Source: Rhodobacter ferrooxidans (GTDB taxonomy: Bacteria > Pseudomonadota > Alphaproteobacteria > Rhodobacterales > Rhodobacteraceae). From it: a stretch of 64,000 bases of DNA. The DNA lies in NCBI RefSeq assembly GCF_000176015.1, contig NZ_ACYY01000013.1:1-64000 (forward strand). The letters run 5' to 3'. The notes under the pieces are model-generated. The model did no database searches and was not told the DNA's origin. It saw nothing but the letters and a program-made list of their open reading frames with translations. The position numbers and the translations under genes were made by a program. Shown piece by piece: positions 1 to 10,039 of this stretch. Each line of letters starts with the position of its first letter. Within the stretch, counting starts at the first letter, position 1.

Positions 1-415
1 CGTTTAGAAAACATGGTCGGCCCGACGAAGGGTTGACCGGGGCGAAGTGCAGCCCGACATTCAGGTGGCGGTCAGTCTGGATGCGCGCAAACGCCCGGCG
101 GATCATCAGTATGAGGTGATCAACAAGTTCAAGGTCACCTCGAAGAACAAGGTCAACGGCGACACGCTGTTCCTGATGGAGCTGGAATACGGCGGCATCT
201 TCCATGTCGAAGGCGTGGCCGACGAGCAGATGCATCCCTTCCTGCTGATCGAGTGCCCGCGGCTGCTGTTCCCGTTCATCCGCCGCATCATCTCGGATGT
301 GACGCGCGATGGCGGCTTCCCGCCGCTGAACGTCGATACCGTCGATTTCCTGGCGCTGTATCGGCAGGAACTGGCGCGGCGCGCTGCCGAGACGCAACCG
401 GCGCAGGTTTCGTAA
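1..415 (+). CDS. secB: protein-export chaperone SecB, 5' partial with broken frame at the window edge
   Basis: SecB is a cytosolic tetrameric chaperone that keeps preproteins unfolded and hands them to SecA. From position 47 one clean frame encodes the C-terminal two thirds of the protein (QPDIQVAVSLDARKR, then QYEVINKFKVTS and the FPFIRRIISDVTRDGGFPPL segment). Upstream, the expected SecB residues (roughly F-ENMVGPTKG-LTG-EVQPDIQ) are still there but spread over all three frames within 46 bases, so about three indels would be needed to join them. GTG at 47 is therefore probably not a real start. The stop at 413-415 lies 1 bp from the end of convergent dnaQ. The family is certain; the state of the 5' end looks like a sequencing or assembly fault rather than a pseudogene. 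Confidence 0.85.
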
Positions 416-416
416 G

Positions 417-1112
417 CTAACGCCGTTTCAGCCAGATCGCATCGTCGCCCAGCCTGGCCACAAAGGCCGTATGGGCGGCGGCTTCTTCCTGGGTCAGGCC
501 GGGCGGCAATGGCACCGAGCGCGGACGCGGACGCCAATCGAAGGTTTCCAGCGTGTCACCTGATTTCGTGCTTTGGTGTTGCGCCAGCACCAGATCGGGT
601 TGCCGACCACCGATAAGCTCCAGATAGACCTCGGCCAGAATTTCACTGTCCAGCAGCGCGCCGTGCTTTTCGCGGCCAGAATTGTCCACGCCAAAGCGGC
701 GGCACAGCGCGTCCAGCGAGGCGGGCGAGCCGGGAAATTTCTTGCGCGCCATCAGCACCGTATCCAGCGCCCGCTCGAACGGCAGCAGCGGCAGGTTGGC
801 GGCGGCCAGTTCGGCGTTCAGGAATTTCATGTCGAAACTGGCGTTGTGGATCACCAGTGTCGCGTCACCGATGAACTCCAGAAATTCGCGGGCCACAGCG
901 CGGAACAGCGGCTTGCCGCGCAGGAAATCGTCGCCCAGGCCATGCACGTCGAACGCCTCTTTCGGCATGGACCGCTCGGGGTTCAGATATTTGTGAAAGG
1001 TGCGGCCGGTGGGCAGGTGGTTGAACAGTTCCAGCGCGCCGATCTCGACGATGCGGTGGCCTTCGGAAGGCTCAAATCCGGTGGTTTCGGTGTCCAGAAC
1101 GATCTCACGCAT
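417..1112 (-). CDS. dnaQ: DNA polymerase III epsilon subunit (3'-5' proofreading exonuclease)
   Basis: This is the proofreading exonuclease of the replicative polymerase, 231 aa. The DEDD exonuclease motifs are visible: Exo I VLDTETTG at residues 5-12, Exo II around VIHNASFDMKFL, and Exo III near the HGALLDSEILAEVYLEL segment. The C-terminal tail is the short polymerase-binding region usual in alphaproteobacteria. The ATG start overlaps the end of coaE by 8 bp, so it is probably translated from the maf-aroE-coaE-dnaQ transcript. It converges with secB. Confidence 0.95.
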   Translation of the reverse strand: MREIVLDTETTGFEPSEGHRIVEIGALELFNHLPTGRTFHKYLNPERSMPKEAFDVHGLGDDFLRGKPLFRAVAREFLEFIGDATLVIHNASFDMKFLNAELAAANLPLLPFERALDTVLMARKKFPGSPASLDALCRRFGVDNSGREKHGALLDSEILAEVYLELIGGRQPDLVLAQHQSTKSGDTLETFDWRPRPRSVPLPPGLTQEEAAAHTAFVARLGDDAIWLKRR

Positions 1113-1698
1113 GATGGCCCTCGCGGATATAGTCGATCAGGGCCACCACCGATTGGCGCGCGGCCTGCTGGCCCAGAGTTTCGATGATGTGGGTGGCAAG
1201 GCCGCGTTTCTGCGCGTCGGGCATCTGTCGGGCCAGAATGGTGGCGAGTTGCGCTTCGGTCATGCCGGGGCGGGCCAGAACGCGGGCGCGTTGCAGGGCG
1301 GCGGGGGCGGTGACCAGCAGGGTCGCGTCCATCGCGGCCTCGGCGCCGGTTTCGAACAGCAGCGGGATATCCAGCAGCACGATGTCGCCTTGGGCATTGG
1401 CAAGGAAGGTCGCGCGGTCGGCGGCGACCAGCGGGTGAACGAGGGATTCGATCTGCGCCAGTGCCGTGGCATCGCGGGCGATCCAGGCTTTCAGTGCGGC
1501 GCGGTTGATGCTGTTGCCCTGCAATGCCTCGGGGCACAGCGCGGCCAGTGGCAGAACCGCGGCCCCGCCCGGCGCATAAAGCCGGTGCACCGCGGCATCG
1601 GCATCCCAGACCGGAATACCGGCATCGGCGAACATCGCCGCGGTGGTGGATTTGCCCATGCCGATGGAGCCGGTCAGGCCAAGCCGGAACGCGGTCAT
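1105..1698 (-). CDS. coaE: dephospho-CoA kinase
   Basis: Catalyses the last step of coenzyme A synthesis, the ATP-dependent phosphorylation of dephospho-CoA. The 197-aa protein starts with the P-loop GLTGSIGMGKST (residues 7-18), followed by the DADAAVH substrate segment and the LLDIPLLFE motif typical of CoaE. The start codon overlaps the aroE stop by 4 bp (ATGA), which indicates translational coupling. Length and motifs are normal for the family. Confidence 0.95.
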   Translation of the reverse strand: MTAFRLGLTGSIGMGKSTTAAMFADAGIPVWDADAAVHRLYAPGGAAVLPLAALCPEALQGNSINRAALKAWIARDATALAQIESLVHPLVAADRATFLANAQGDIVLLDIPLLFETGAEAAMDATLLVTAPAALQRARVLARPGMTEAQLATILARQMPDAQKRGLATHIIETLGQQAARQSVVALIDYIREGHHA

Positions 1699-2534
1699 GA
1701 CGCCAGCACGGCCTGACGGGTGGCATCGTCCACTTCGGGGCGCTTGCCGAACCAGCGTTCAAAGCCGGGGGCGGCCTGATGCAGCAACATGCCAAGACCA
1801 TCGACCACGGTGCAGCCGTTCTCTTCGGCCTCGATCAGGAAGGTGGTTTGCAGCGGGGTATAGACCAGATCGGTGACGGTGGCGCGCGGGCTGAGTGCCT
1901 CCAGCGGCACCCGGAAATCGGGCTTGCCGACCATGCCCAGCGAGGTGGTGTTGACCACGGTCATCGCGCCGTCCAGCATGTTGCCGGCCTTGACCCATTC
2001 GCTGACCACCACCTTGGCGCCGAAATCCGACCGCATGGCATCGGCGCGCGGCCGGGTGCGGTTGGCCAGCCGGATCTCGGGCACGCCGACCTCGATCAGC
2101 GCCGCCACCACGGCGCGGGCGGCCCCACCGGCACCGAACACCACCGCAGGCCCGGCATGCGGGTTCCAGTTCGGCGCGTTCTGCCGCAGGTTGGCGATGA
2201 AGCCCGAGCCATCGGTATTGTCGGCATGAACCTTGCCATCCTTGCGGAAAATCAAGGTGTTGGCCGCCCCGATCAGCGCCGCGCGGTCGGAAATGATATC
2301 CGCCAGCCCCAGAATGGTTTCCTTGTGCGGGATGGTGACGTTCAGCCCGACAAAGCCCAGCCGCGGCAGCACGGCCAGCATCTCTTTCAGGTCGGCGCGG
2401 GCGATATCCAGCGGCACATAATGGCCTTTGATACCATAGCGCCGCAACCAGTAATTGTGCAGCGCGGGCGAGCGGCTGTGCGCCACCGGCGAGCCGATCA
2501 CACCAGCCAGAGGAACGCGCGGAAGATCGGTCAT
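1695..2534 (-). CDS. aroE: shikimate dehydrogenase
   Basis: Reduces 3-dehydroshikimate to shikimate with NADPH in aromatic amino-acid synthesis. The 279-aa product has the substrate-binding [13 protein letters not shown] motif, the catalytic Lys in NVTIPHKE, the NTDGSGF motif and a GAGGAARA dinucleotide-binding loop. The frame stays open 51 codons further upstream, but the ATG at 2534 ([14 protein letters not shown]) is chosen because it overlaps the maf stop by 4 bp and matches the usual AroE N-terminus; the upstream residues are a shadow of maf. Confidence 0.95.
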   Translation of the reverse strand: MTDLPRVPLAGVIGSPVAHSRSPALHNYWLRRYGIKGHYVPLDIARADLKEMLAVLPRLGFVGLNVTIPHKETILGLADIISDRAALIGAANTLIFRKDGKVHADNTDGSGFIANLRQNAPNWNPHAGPAVVFGAGGAARAVVAALIEVGVPEIRLANRTRPRADAMRSDFGAKVVVSEWVKAGNMLDGAMTVVNTTSLGMVGKPDFRVPLEALSPRATVTDLVYTPLQTTFLIEAEENGCTVVDGLGMLLHQAAPGFERWFGKRPEVDDATRQAVLAS

Positions 2535-3130
2535 GTGGCGATGAACCCTCTTGTGCCAAGGTAGCCCAGCAAAGGCAGCAGCGGCAGCCCCAGAACGGTA
2601 AAGTAGTCGCCTTCGACCGCGTTGAACAAGCGGATACCCTCGGCCTCCAGCAGATAGCCGCCGACCGAATGGCGGATGCTGTCCCAATTGCGGGCAAGGT
2701 AGTCGTCCAGCCAGGTATCCGAGAAATCGCGCATGGTCAGCCGCGCCTCGCCCAGATGCCGCCAGATCGGTTTGCCAGCTTCGAACATGACGATGGCAGA
2801 CAGCAGGTGATGGGTCTGACCACGCAGGGTGCGCAGTTGGTTGCGGGCAATCTCGGGGGTTTCGGCTTTTCCCCAGGCTTTGCCCTGATAGGCCAGCACC
2901 TGATCGCAGCCCAGCACCAGCGCGCTTGGCAGGTTGGTGGCAACCTTGCGGGCCTTCATTTCGGCCAGGGTGTCGGCGATGTCGCGGGGGGTGGCACCTT
3001 CGGCTTCCAGCGACGCGCGGAGGGATTCCTCGTCGATCCGCGGGGTTTGCGCGGTGACGGAAAGGCCCGCCGCGCGCAAAAGTTGCAGGCGGGTGGCGGA
3101 GCCGGAGGCGAGGATCAGCGGGGTTTGCAT
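2531..3130 (-). CDS. maf: Maf-family nucleoside triphosphate pyrophosphatase
   Basis: Maf proteins hydrolyse non-canonical or excess nucleoside triphosphates to monophosphates. The start [22 protein letters not shown] shows the family's ASGSxxR motif, with a central [16 protein letters not shown] and the [11 protein letters not shown] segment near the C-terminus; 199 aa is typical. The ATG at 3130 is chosen because the longer open frame upstream has no family homology. It is the first gene of the minus-strand maf-aroE-coaE-dnaQ operon, and its 5' side is the gene-free candidate origin region. Confidence 0.92.
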   Translation of the reverse strand: MQTPLILASGSATRLQLLRAAGLSVTAQTPRIDEESLRASLEAEGATPRDIADTLAEMKARKVATNLPSALVLGCDQVLAYQGKAWGKAETPEIARNQLRTLRGQTHHLLSAIVMFEAGKPIWRHLGEARLTMRDFSDTWLDDYLARNWDSIRHSVGGYLLEAEGIRLFNAVEGDYFTVLGLPLLPLLGYLGTRGFIAT

Positions 3131-3545
3131 GTGGGTCAGGCTGTGGACAGTCTGGTTTTGTTCATGGCGACGGTTTTCCCTGAAATCGGGCGTTTTCCCG
3201 GTGTTGCGGCTGCGGGGCCGGGTTGTCAAGCGTGCCGCCGGATTTGTCCACCCGTGGACAAGGATCGCGGTTGGGTGGGGGCGGATCGGTCGCGCACAGG
3301 TCTGGGGATCGGCGGGGAAAGGGGATGGGGATGTATATTTCCGGTCAACTCCCCGCAGATGATTGGAAATCTTGTTAAGCACTCGTCGTTGCCCCGACTT
3401 GCCCCACACTTGCCCACAGGTCGGCGCTTGGGGGTAACTGCGGGGGCGGTTGCGGCAATTCCGTTGCCCACAGGGCCTACATCATCATTCCTTTTATCTT
3501 TTCTTCTTATTAAGAGAAGGGGGCGCAAGAAGGAGCGGTTTGGCG
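3131..3545. other. oriC: gene-free divergent region, candidate chromosomal replication origin
   Basis: No supportable gene lies in these 415 bases between maf (leftward) and hemJ (rightward). DnaA-box-like sequences are TGTGGACAG at 3142-3150, TTGTCCACC at 3244-3252 facing CGTGGACAA at 3253-3261, and TTGCCCACA at 3410-3418 and 3464-3472 (E. coli consensus TTATCCACA). An AT-rich, pyrimidine-biased tract at about 3479-3519 could be the unwinding element. In Caulobacter crescentus the origin lies between the hemE side and the maf-aroE-coaE-dnaQ-secB side, with parAB and parS a few kb away; the same flanks are seen here. Promoters for maf and hemJ must also lie in this gap. Function is inferred from layout and boxes only. 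Confidence 0.5.
3244..3261. repeat. 18-bp inverted repeat TTGTCCAC-CC-GTGGACAA
   Basis: Two perfect 8-base arms separated by two cytosines. Each arm resembles a DnaA box core (TTNTCCAC), so the element reads as two head-to-head DnaA-like sites. It sits in the middle of the maf-hemJ gap. Confidence 0.6.
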
Positions 3546-3995
3546 ATGATGGATTTTCTGGCAGAGAGCTACCTTTGGATCAAAGCTTTCCACGTGATCT
3601 CGGTTCTGGCGTGGATGGCGGGGTTGTTCTACCTGCCAAGGCTTTATGTCTATCACGTCGAACAGGTGAAGGCAGGGTCGGAGACCGATGTGCTGTTCCA
3701 GACGATGGAACGGCGACTGCTGAAGGCCATCATGAACCCGGCGATGATCTCGACCTGGGTGTTCGGCATCCTGCTGGTGGGAATTCCGGGGATCGTGGAC
3801 TGGACGGCGCCCTGGTCTTGGGCAAAGACCGTGGCGGTGATCTGCATGACGCTGTTTCACATGTGGCTGGCGGCACGGCGCAAGGATTTTGTGGCGGGCA
3901 CCAATACGGTCAGCGGCCGCGGCTACCGCATGATGAACGAACTGCCGACGCTTCTGATGCTGGTAATCGTGATCTCGGTCATTGTGAAATACTGA
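3546..3995 (+). CDS. hemJ: protoporphyrinogen IX oxidase HemJ
   Basis: Integral membrane enzyme that oxidises protoporphyrinogen IX to protoporphyrin IX in haem (and bacteriochlorophyll) synthesis. The 149-aa protein has four hydrophobic segments and the conserved WIKAFHVISVLAWMAGLFYLPRLYVYH region, with the essential His early and the RRLLKAIMNPAM motif. The open frame extends upstream, but ATG at 3546 is supported by GGAG at 3532-3535, ten bases away; a second ATG follows directly at 3549. It heads the hemJ-rho-mnmE-mnmG run. Confidence 0.9.
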   Translation: MMDFLAESYLWIKAFHVISVLAWMAGLFYLPRLYVYHVEQVKAGSETDVLFQTMERRLLKAIMNPAMISTWVFGILLVGIPGIVDWTAPWSWAKTVAVICMTLFHMWLAARRKDFVAGTNTVSGRGYRMMNELPTLLMLVIVISVIVKY

Positions 3996-4129
3996 CTCCG
4001 GCCAGACAGATTGACTTTTGTCAGACTGCGGCGTAAAGGGCGCGGGCGGGGCCGTCCGGTCCATGCGCTTCCCTTGCCATATTGTGCGGCGCGGCCCCTG
4101 GGGCTGCTTGCCCTGGATGATCAATTCCC

Positions 4130-5401
4130 ATGAACCTGAACCGCCTGAACCTTGCCGAACTGAAAGCCAAGACCCCCGCCGATCTGTTGGCGATGGCCGA
4201 AGAGTGGGAGATCGAAAACGCGCCGTCGATGCGCAAGGGCGAGATGATGTTCTCGATCCTGAAGGAACATGCCGAGGAAGGCTGGGAGATCGGCGGCGAT
4301 GGCGTGCTGGAAGTGTTGCAGGACGGCTTCGGCTTTCTGCGCAGCCCCTCGGCCAACTATCTGCCGGGACCGGATGACATCTACGTATCGCCCGAAATTC
4401 TGCGGCAGTTTTCCTTGCGCACCGGCGACACCATCGAAGGCGTCATGCAGGCCCCGCGCGAGAACGAGCGCTATTTCTGCCTGACCAAAGCGACGCGGAT
4501 CAACTTTGACGACCCGGAAAAGGCCCGGCACAAGGTGCATTTCGACAACCTGACGCCGCTTTACCCGGATGAACGCTTCAAGATGGAAGTCGATGATCCG
4601 ACGCTGAAGGACCGTTCCGGCCGGGTGATCGACCTGGTGGCGCCGATCGGCAAGGGTCAGCGCGGGTTGATCGTGGCGCCGCCGCGGACGGGTAAGACCG
4701 TGCTGCTACAGAACATCGCCCATTCGATCGCCACCAACCACCCGGATTGCTATCTGATCGTGCTGCTGATCGACGAACGGCCCGAGGAAGTGACCGACAT
4801 GCAGCGGTCGGTGAAGGGTGAAGTGGTGTCCTCGACCTTTGACGAGCCGGCAACTCGGCACGTTGCTGTGGCGGAGATGGTGATCGAGAAAGCCAAGCGG
4901 TTGGTGGAACACAAGCGAGATGTTGTGATTTTGCTGGATTCGATCACAAGACTTGGACGGGCGTTCAACACGGTGGTGCCATCGTCGGGCAAGGTGCTGA
5001 CCGGCGGTGTGGATGCCAATGCCCTGCAACGGCCGAAGCGGTTCTTCGGGGCGGCGCGGAATATCGAAGAGGGTGGCAGCCTGACCATCATTGCGACGGC
5101 GCTGATCGACACGGGCAGCCGGATGGACGAGGTGATTTTCGAAGAGTTCAAGGGCACCGGCAACTCCGAGATCGTGCTGGACCGCAAGGTGGCCGACAAG
5201 CGCGTGTTCCCGGCGATGGACATCCTGAAATCCGGCACCCGCAAGGAAGACCTGCTGGTCGAGAAGGCGGATCTGCAGAAGACCTACGTGCTGCGTCGGA
5301 TTCTGAACCCGATGGGCACCACGGATGCGATCGAATTCCTGTTGGCAAAGATGAAGCAGACTAAATCGAATGCGGAATTCTTTGATTCGATGAACACCTG
5401 A
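4130..5401 (+). CDS. rho: transcription termination factor Rho
   Basis: Hexameric RNA-dependent ATPase that ends transcription at unstructured C-rich RNA. The 423-aa protein has the N-terminal Rho domain, the RNA-binding cold-shock fold ([11 protein letters not shown] near residues 63-73, then [12 protein letters not shown]), Walker A APPRTGKT at about 183-190 and Walker [17 protein letters not shown]. The Q-loop and R-loop region ([21 protein letters not shown]) is complete. No frame damage. Confidence 0.97.
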   Translation: MNLNRLNLAELKAKTPADLLAMAEEWEIENAPSMRKGEMMFSILKEHAEEGWEIGGDGVLEVLQDGFGFLRSPSANYLPGPDDIYVSPEILRQFSLRTGDTIEGVMQAPRENERYFCLTKATRINFDDPEKARHKVHFDNLTPLYPDERFKMEVDDPTLKDRSGRVIDLVAPIGKGQRGLIVAPPRTGKTVLLQNIAHSIATNHPDCYLIVLLIDERPEEVTDMQRSVKGEVVSSTFDEPATRHVAVAEMVIEKAKRLVEHKRDVVILLDSITRLGRAFNTVVPSSGKVLTGGVDANALQRPKRFFGAARNIEEGGSLTIIATALIDTGSRMDEVIFEEFKGTGNSEIVLDRKVADKRVFPAMDILKSGTRKEDLLVEKADLQKTYVLRRILNPMGTTDAIEFLLAKMKQTKSNAEFFDSMNT

Positions 5402-5431
5402 AGTCACTCGACCTCAAGGGGTTAGCGCCTG

Positions 5432-6718
5432 ATGGATACAATTTACGCTTTGGCAAGCGCCCGCGGAAAGGCGGGCGTGGCGGTGGTGCGTTTGTCTGGG
5501 CCGCAAGCTTTTGCGGCAGTTCAGGCGCTGGCCGGGCCATTGCCGGACCTGCGGCGCGTGGGCTTGCGGCGTTTGGTCTGGCAGGGTGTGGAGCTTGATC
5601 AGGCGCTGGTTCTGCTGTTTGGCGACGGCGCAAGCTTTACCGGCGAGGCGGTGGCGGAACTGCATTTGCATGGCAGCACGGCGGTTGTGTCAGCAGTGTT
5701 GCGCGCACTTTCCGAACAGAACGGCTTGCGGCTGGCGATGCCGGGGGAGTTTACGCGGCGGGCGCTGGAAAACGGCTGTCTGGACCTGGCGCAGATTGAA
5801 GGCTTGGCCGATCTGATTGATGCCGAGACAGAATCGCAGCGACGGCAGGCGTTGCGGGTTTTATCGGGTGCGGTGGGAAAAATTGCGCAAGGTTGGCGCC
5901 ACGATCTGATCCGGGCGGCGGCACTGCTTGAAGCCACCATTGATTTCGCCGACGAAGATGTGCCGCTGGATGTGACCCCGGAAGTGTGCGTGTTGCTGGA
6001 TGGTTTGTTGGCGGCATTGCGGCGCGAAATTGATGGGTCGCGTATTGCCGAGCGTATCCGGGATGGATTCGAGGTGGCGATCCTAGGGGCGCCAAATGTG
6101 GGAAAATCCACCCTTTTGAATACTTTGGCCGGGCGTGAGGCAGCGATCACCTCGGAAATTGCCGGAACCACTCGGGACGTGATCGAAGTACGGATGGACC
6201 TTGGTGGTCTGCCGGTCACGCTGCTTGATACCGCCGGTTTGCGCGAAACCTTGGACCAGGTGGAGGGGATCGGGATTCAGCGGGCGTTGGCGCGGGCCGC
6301 CGACGCGGATCTGCGCGTCTTTTTGCTGGAAGACGGGATCGACCTGCCGGGAATCGTGCCAGGGCCGGATGATATTCTGGTGGGCGGCAAGGCAGACATT
6401 CGTGGCGGCGATGGCCTGCGCGTTTCGGGGAAAACCGGCGAGGGAATAGCGGATCTCGTGGCGGAAATCACTCGGCGGTTGGTGCAACGTAGCGGTCTGG
6501 CGGGAACGATCACGCGGGAACGGCATCGGATTGCGATTGAGGGCGCGATCAGGGCTATGGAATCAGCGCGGGCTGAGGTAGGGAGTGCATTGCCGCGGGT
6601 GGAATTGGCAGCCGAAGCGTTGCATCAGGCGATTCGGGCAATGGACTCTTTGGTCGGCCGGGTGGACGTGGAAAACCTGCTGGACGAAATCTTCGCCAGC
6701 TTCTGCATCGGTAAATGA
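5432..6718 (+). CDS. mnmE: tRNA uridine-5-carboxymethylaminomethyl GTPase MnmE
   Basis: GTPase that, with MnmG, modifies the wobble uridine of tRNAs. The 428-aa protein has the N-terminal tetrahydrofolate-binding domain, the G1 motif GAPNVGKST at about 219-227, G3 DTAGLRE near 266, and the family-ending FCIGK motif with its catalytic Cys. It lies 12 bp upstream of mnmG, its functional partner. Its stop codon is 5 bp from a parS site. Confidence 0.96.
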   Translation: MDTIYALASARGKAGVAVVRLSGPQAFAAVQALAGPLPDLRRVGLRRLVWQGVELDQALVLLFGDGASFTGEAVAELHLHGSTAVVSAVLRALSEQNGLRLAMPGEFTRRALENGCLDLAQIEGLADLIDAETESQRRQALRVLSGAVGKIAQGWRHDLIRAAALLEATIDFADEDVPLDVTPEVCVLLDGLLAALRREIDGSRIAERIRDGFEVAILGAPNVGKSTLLNTLAGREAAITSEIAGTTRDVIEVRMDLGGLPVTLLDTAGLRETLDQVEGIGIQRALARAADADLRVFLLEDGIDLPGIVPGPDDILVGGKADIRGGDGLRVSGKTGEGIADLVAEITRRLVQRSGLAGTITRERHRIAIEGAIRAMESARAEVGSALPRVELAAEALHQAIRAMDSLVGRVDVENLLDEIFASFCIGK

Positions 6719-6722
6719 GGTT

Positions 6723-6738
6723 TGTTTCACGTGAAACA
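6723..6738. other. parS: parS centromere site 1 (mnmE/mnmG junction)
   Basis: Perfect 16-bp palindrome TGTTTCACGTGAAACA, identical to the conserved bacterial parS bound by ParB. It covers the start region of mnmG, including the GTG at 6731-6733. Confidence 0.95.
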
Positions 6739-8596
6739 TTTTGATGTCGTTGTCATCGGTGGCGGGCATGCAGGCTGCGAGGCGGCCGCGGCTGCGGCAC
6801 GGTTGGGGGCCACGACGGCACTGGTCACGCTCAAAGCGGCCGGAATAGGCGTGATGTCGTGCAATCCGGCGATTGGTGGGCTTGGAAAGGGCCATCTGGT
6901 CCGCGAGATTGATGCGATGGACGGCCTTATGGGCCGGGTTGCTGATCACGCGGGGATTCAGTATCGGCTGCTGAACCGACGCAAGGGGCCGGCGGTTCAG
7001 GGACCAAGAGCGCAAGCGGATCGCAAGCTTTACCGGCTGGCGATGCAGCACGAACTGAGGGTGCTGCGTGGGTTGACGATCATCGAGGGCGAGGTCGTTG
7101 ATCTCAAAGAACGGGCAGGCGCTGTGAGTGGTGTGGTGCTGGCCTGCGGTTCCGAGTTGACGGCAGGTTCTGTGGTGTTGACAGCGGGCACCTTTCTGAA
7201 CGGCTTGATTCATATTGGTGACCAACGGCAGTCCGGGGGCCGCATTGGTGATGCGCCGTCGCTGCGGTTGGCGGAACGCCTTTCGGGGCTCGGGTTGAAA
7301 AAAGGGCGGCTGAAAACTGGCACACCGCCGCGGCTTGACGGCAATACCATCGACTGGGCGGTGCTGGAATCGCAGGCTGGAGATGATGAGCCGGTGGTAT
7401 TTTCGTTCTTGCACCGCAAGCCATTTGTACGGCAGGTAGCCTGCGGAATTACCCATACCAACGAACAAACACATGATATTGTTCGAAAAAATCTAGACCG
7501 CTCGGCAATGTATGGCGGGCATATCGAAGGCGTCGGTCCGCGCTATTGCCCGTCGATCGAAGACAAGGTCGTGCGGTTCGCAGACAAGGCCAGCCATCAG
7601 GTGTTTCTGGAGCCGGAGGGGTTGGACGATACCACGGTTTACCCCAACGGTATCTCCAGCTCGTTGCCCGCGGAAGTTCAGATGGACTATGTGCGGTCGA
7701 TTGTCGGGTTGGAGCGTGTGCAAATTCTGCAGCCTGGTTATGCCATCGAGTATGACTACTTTGACCCCCGCAGCCTGATGCCGACGCTGCGTTTGAAGGC
7801 GATGGCCGGGCTGTATCTGGCGGGCCAAATAAATGGCACCACCGGTTATGAAGAGGCGGCGGCACAAGGTTTGGCTGCGGGGTTGAACGCTGCGCTCGCT
7901 GCGTTTGGGCGAGACCCGCATTTGTTCAGCCGGTCACAAAGCTACATCGGCGTGATGATTGACGATCTGCTAAACCATGGCGTTACGGAACCCTATCGGA
8001 TGTTCACCTCGCGCGCGGAATTCCGGCTGACGCTGCGCGCAGACAATGCCGATCAGCGCCTTACTCCAGTCGGTATGGCTTTGGGTTGCGTTGGGCAGCA
8101 CAGGCAGCGCGTGTTTGCCGCCAAGATGCAGGAGTTAGCGAAAGGCACCGCGGCTCTGCAAAGCCTTCTGCTGCCGCCTAAGGCCATCGAATCGTTGGGC
8201 GTCAAGATCAGCCAGGATGGAAACCGCAGGTCTGCCCTGGAGGTTCTGGCGTTTCCAGACTCTTCGGTTGAAGGTATTGCCAGCGTCTGCCCGGAGTTTG
8301 CGGCAATTGAACAAGAGAACCGGCAGCAGATCTGGCGGGATGCGCTTTATGCGCAATATAGTCAGCGGCAGTCAGTCGCCGCCGAGGCGTTGCGCCGCGA
8401 TGAAAGCGTCACGATTCCGGCTGATTTCGACTATGGTGCACTTTCCGGGCTGTCATCGGAGCTGACGAGCAAGCTGAAAGCGGTACAACCGGTAAGCTTG
8501 CTGCAGGCCAGCCGAATGGAGGGCATGACGCCCGCAGCCTTGACTTTGATACTTGCCAGGCTTCGGCGCAGTAAACGGAATCGGGTCGCCGGGTGA
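6731..8596 (+). CDS. mnmG: tRNA uridine-5-carboxymethylaminomethyl enzyme MnmG (GidA)
   Basis: FAD-dependent partner of MnmE in wobble-uridine modification. The N-terminus has the FAD-binding [14 protein letters not shown] motif, followed by [15 protein letters not shown] and, in the C-terminal part, the [17 protein letters not shown] segment; about 621 aa. Two starts are possible. GTG at 6731 ([11 protein letters not shown]) lies ten bases from GAGG at 6717-6720. TTG at 6722 would give [10 protein letters not shown], a leader that homologues sometimes carry, but it is too close to that GAGG. I favour 6731. Either way parS is part of the translation start. Confidence 0.93.
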   Translation: MKHFDVVVIGGGHAGCEAAAAAARLGATTALVTLKAAGIGVMSCNPAIGGLGKGHLVREIDAMDGLMGRVADHAGIQYRLLNRRKGPAVQGPRAQADRKLYRLAMQHELRVLRGLTIIEGEVVDLKERAGAVSGVVLACGSELTAGSVVLTAGTFLNGLIHIGDQRQSGGRIGDAPSLRLAERLSGLGLKKGRLKTGTPPRLDGNTIDWAVLESQAGDDEPVVFSFLHRKPFVRQVACGITHTNEQTHDIVRKNLDRSAMYGGHIEGVGPRYCPSIEDKVVRFADKASHQVFLEPEGLDDTTVYPNGISSSLPAEVQMDYVRSIVGLERVQILQPGYAIEYDYFDPRSLMPTLRLKAMAGLYLAGQINGTTGYEEAAAQGLAAGLNAALAAFGRDPHLFSRSQSYIGVMIDDLLNHGVTEPYRMFTSRAEFRLTLRADNADQRLTPVGMALGCVGQHRQRVFAAKMQELAKGTAALQSLLLPPKAIESLGVKISQDGNRRSALEVLAFPDSSVEGIASVCPEFAAIEQENRQQIWRDALYAQYSQRQSVAAEALRRDESVTIPADFDYGALSGLSSELTSKLKAVQPVSLLQASRMEGMTPAALTLILARLRRSKRNRVAG

Positions 8597-9219
8597 TGGA
8601 TGCAGCGTCAGAATCCCTCGCGGGACTCGTTGTTTCACGTGAAACAATACAGCGCCTCGAATTGTTTGTTGCAATTCTGCAGAAGTGGAATCCGGCAATC
8701 AATCTTGTGTCAAAGGCGTCTGCTCACGATGCGTGGATACGGCATGTGCTTGATTCAGCGCAGATATATTCGGCGGCACCGGCGAATGTTCAACATTGGG
8801 TTGACCTGGGAAGCGGCGGTGGGTTTCCGGGTTTGGTGCTTGCTTGCATCGCCGCCGAACTGCAACCACAAGCACGCTTCACTCTGATCGAGGCAGATCA
8901 GCGCAAGGCGACCTTTCTGCGTCAGGCGGCACAAGAGTTGAACCTGAAGGTGCAAGTTCTGGCCCAGCGCATCGAATCGACGCCACCGCAGGCCGCCGAT
9001 GTCGTCTCGGCGCGTGCGCTGGCACCTCTGGACCAGCTTTTGAGCTATGCGGCTTGGCATCTGGCGCCGTCCGGCGTTGGGCTGTTTCCGAAGGGTACCA
9101 ACTTCGCGGCTGAGGTTGTCGATGCAAGGAAGAAGTGGGATTTCGACATTGTGGTGATCCCAAGCAAGACTGAACCGGCGGCTGCGGTTCTGAAAGTTAA
9201 GGATCTGAAACATGTCTGA
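8596..9219 (+). CDS. rsmG: 16S rRNA (guanine-527-N7) methyltransferase RsmG
   Basis: SAM-dependent methyltransferase acting on G527 of 16S rRNA. The 207-aa product has [16 protein letters not shown] as SAM motif I and the FPKG segment near the C-terminus, as in GidB/RsmG proteins. ATG at 8596 overlaps the mnmG stop by one base (TGATG); a GTG just upstream is less likely. Codons for about residues 12-17 (VVSRET) contain a complete parS site, so the protein sequence is constrained by the DNA element. Confidence 0.93.
   Translation: MDAASESLAGLVVSRETIQRLELFVAILQKWNPAINLVSKASAHDAWIRHVLDSAQIYSAAPANVQHWVDLGSGGGFPGLVLACIAAELQPQARFTLIEADQRKATFLRQAAQELNLKVQVLAQRIESTPPQAADVVSARALAPLDQLLSYAAWHLAPSGVGLFPKGTNFAAEVVDARKKWDFDIVVIPSKTEPAAAVLKVKDLKHV
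8631..8646. other. parS: parS centromere site 2 (inside rsmG)
   Basis: Perfect TGTTTCACGTGAAACA lying fully inside the rsmG coding sequence, about 0.6 kb upstream of parA. Confidence 0.95.
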
Positions 9220-10039
9220 CCCGTCACGCCCAAAGCTGCCGAGGATCATTGCTGTCGCGAACCAGAAGGGCGGCGTCGGCAAGACGACCACTGCGATCAA
9301 TCTGGCGGCGGGACTGGCCGAACTGGGGGCGAAAGTCCTGCTGGTGGACCTTGATCCGCAGGGCAACGCCTCAACCGGCGTCGGCATCGACGCAGGACAC
9401 CGGAGGCTGACCACCTACGACCTGATGCTGGACGATGCCCCTCTGGCTGAGGTAATTCAGCAAACGAAAATCGACCGCCTGTCGATCAGCCCGGCCAACA
9501 CCGACTTGTCCTCTGCCGACATGGAGCTGGTATCGAACGAAAAGCGCAGCTTCCTTTTGCACGATGCGCTTCGCCAGACAGCGATGGACGCGCTGGGTTT
9601 CAACTTCATCGTGATCGACTGCCCCCCATCGCTCAACCTGTTGACCATAAACGCTCTTGTTGCTTGCCATTCCGTTTTGGTGCCGCTCCAGGCGGAATTT
9701 TTCGCTCTGGAAGGCCTGTCGCAACTGATGCTGACGGTCCGCGAGGTGCGACAAACGGCCAATGCTGATCTGCGGATCGAGGGGGTTCTGCTGACCATGG
9801 CAGACAGTCGGAACAACCTTTCGCAGCAGGTCGAAGCCGACGCGCGTCAGAACCTCGGTGATCTGGTTTTCAAGACCGTCATTCCCCGGAATGTACGGCT
9901 AAGTGAGGCGCCGTCCTTTGCCCTGCCAGTGTTGGCCTATGATACGGCGTCGCGGGGAAGCCTTGCCTATCGCGCGCTTTCACTGGAAATTGCGGCCCGA
10001 CACGGCATTGGCGCTGCCAAAACGGAGGTTTCAGCCTGA
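9212..10039 (+). CDS. parA: chromosome partitioning ATPase ParA
   Basis: Deviant-Walker ATPase that segregates the origin region by binding DNA and reacting to ParB. The 275-aa protein has [14 protein letters not shown] at about 19-32, DLDPQGNAS, and the [17 protein letters not shown] motif. Its start overlaps the end of rsmG by 8 bp and its stop overlaps parB by one base, so rsmG-parA-parB are translationally linked. Confidence 0.97.
   Translation: MSDPSRPKLPRIIAVANQKGGVGKTTTAINLAAGLAELGAKVLLVDLDPQGNASTGVGIDAGHRRLTTYDLMLDDAPLAEVIQQTKIDRLSISPANTDLSSADMELVSNEKRSFLLHDALRQTAMDALGFNFIVIDCPPSLNLLTINALVACHSVLVPLQAEFFALEGLSQLMLTVREVRQTANADLRIEGVLLTMADSRNNLSQQVEADARQNLGDLVFKTVIPRNVRLSEAPSFALPVLAYDTASRGSLAYRALSLEIAARHGIGAAKTEVSA

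Noticed and set aside
47-415. secB starting at GTG 47 as a complete short gene
   Set aside because: SecB residues continue upstream in other frames, so the true start is outside the window.
3374-3384. TTAAGCACTC, similar to one arm of a CIRCE element
   Set aside because: No matching GAGTGCTAA arm follows, and the genes nearby are not heat-shock genes.
3131-3545. CtrA sites (TTAA-N7-TTAA) in the candidate origin
   Set aside because: Single TTAA motifs occur (near 3375 and 3510) but never paired at the right spacing.
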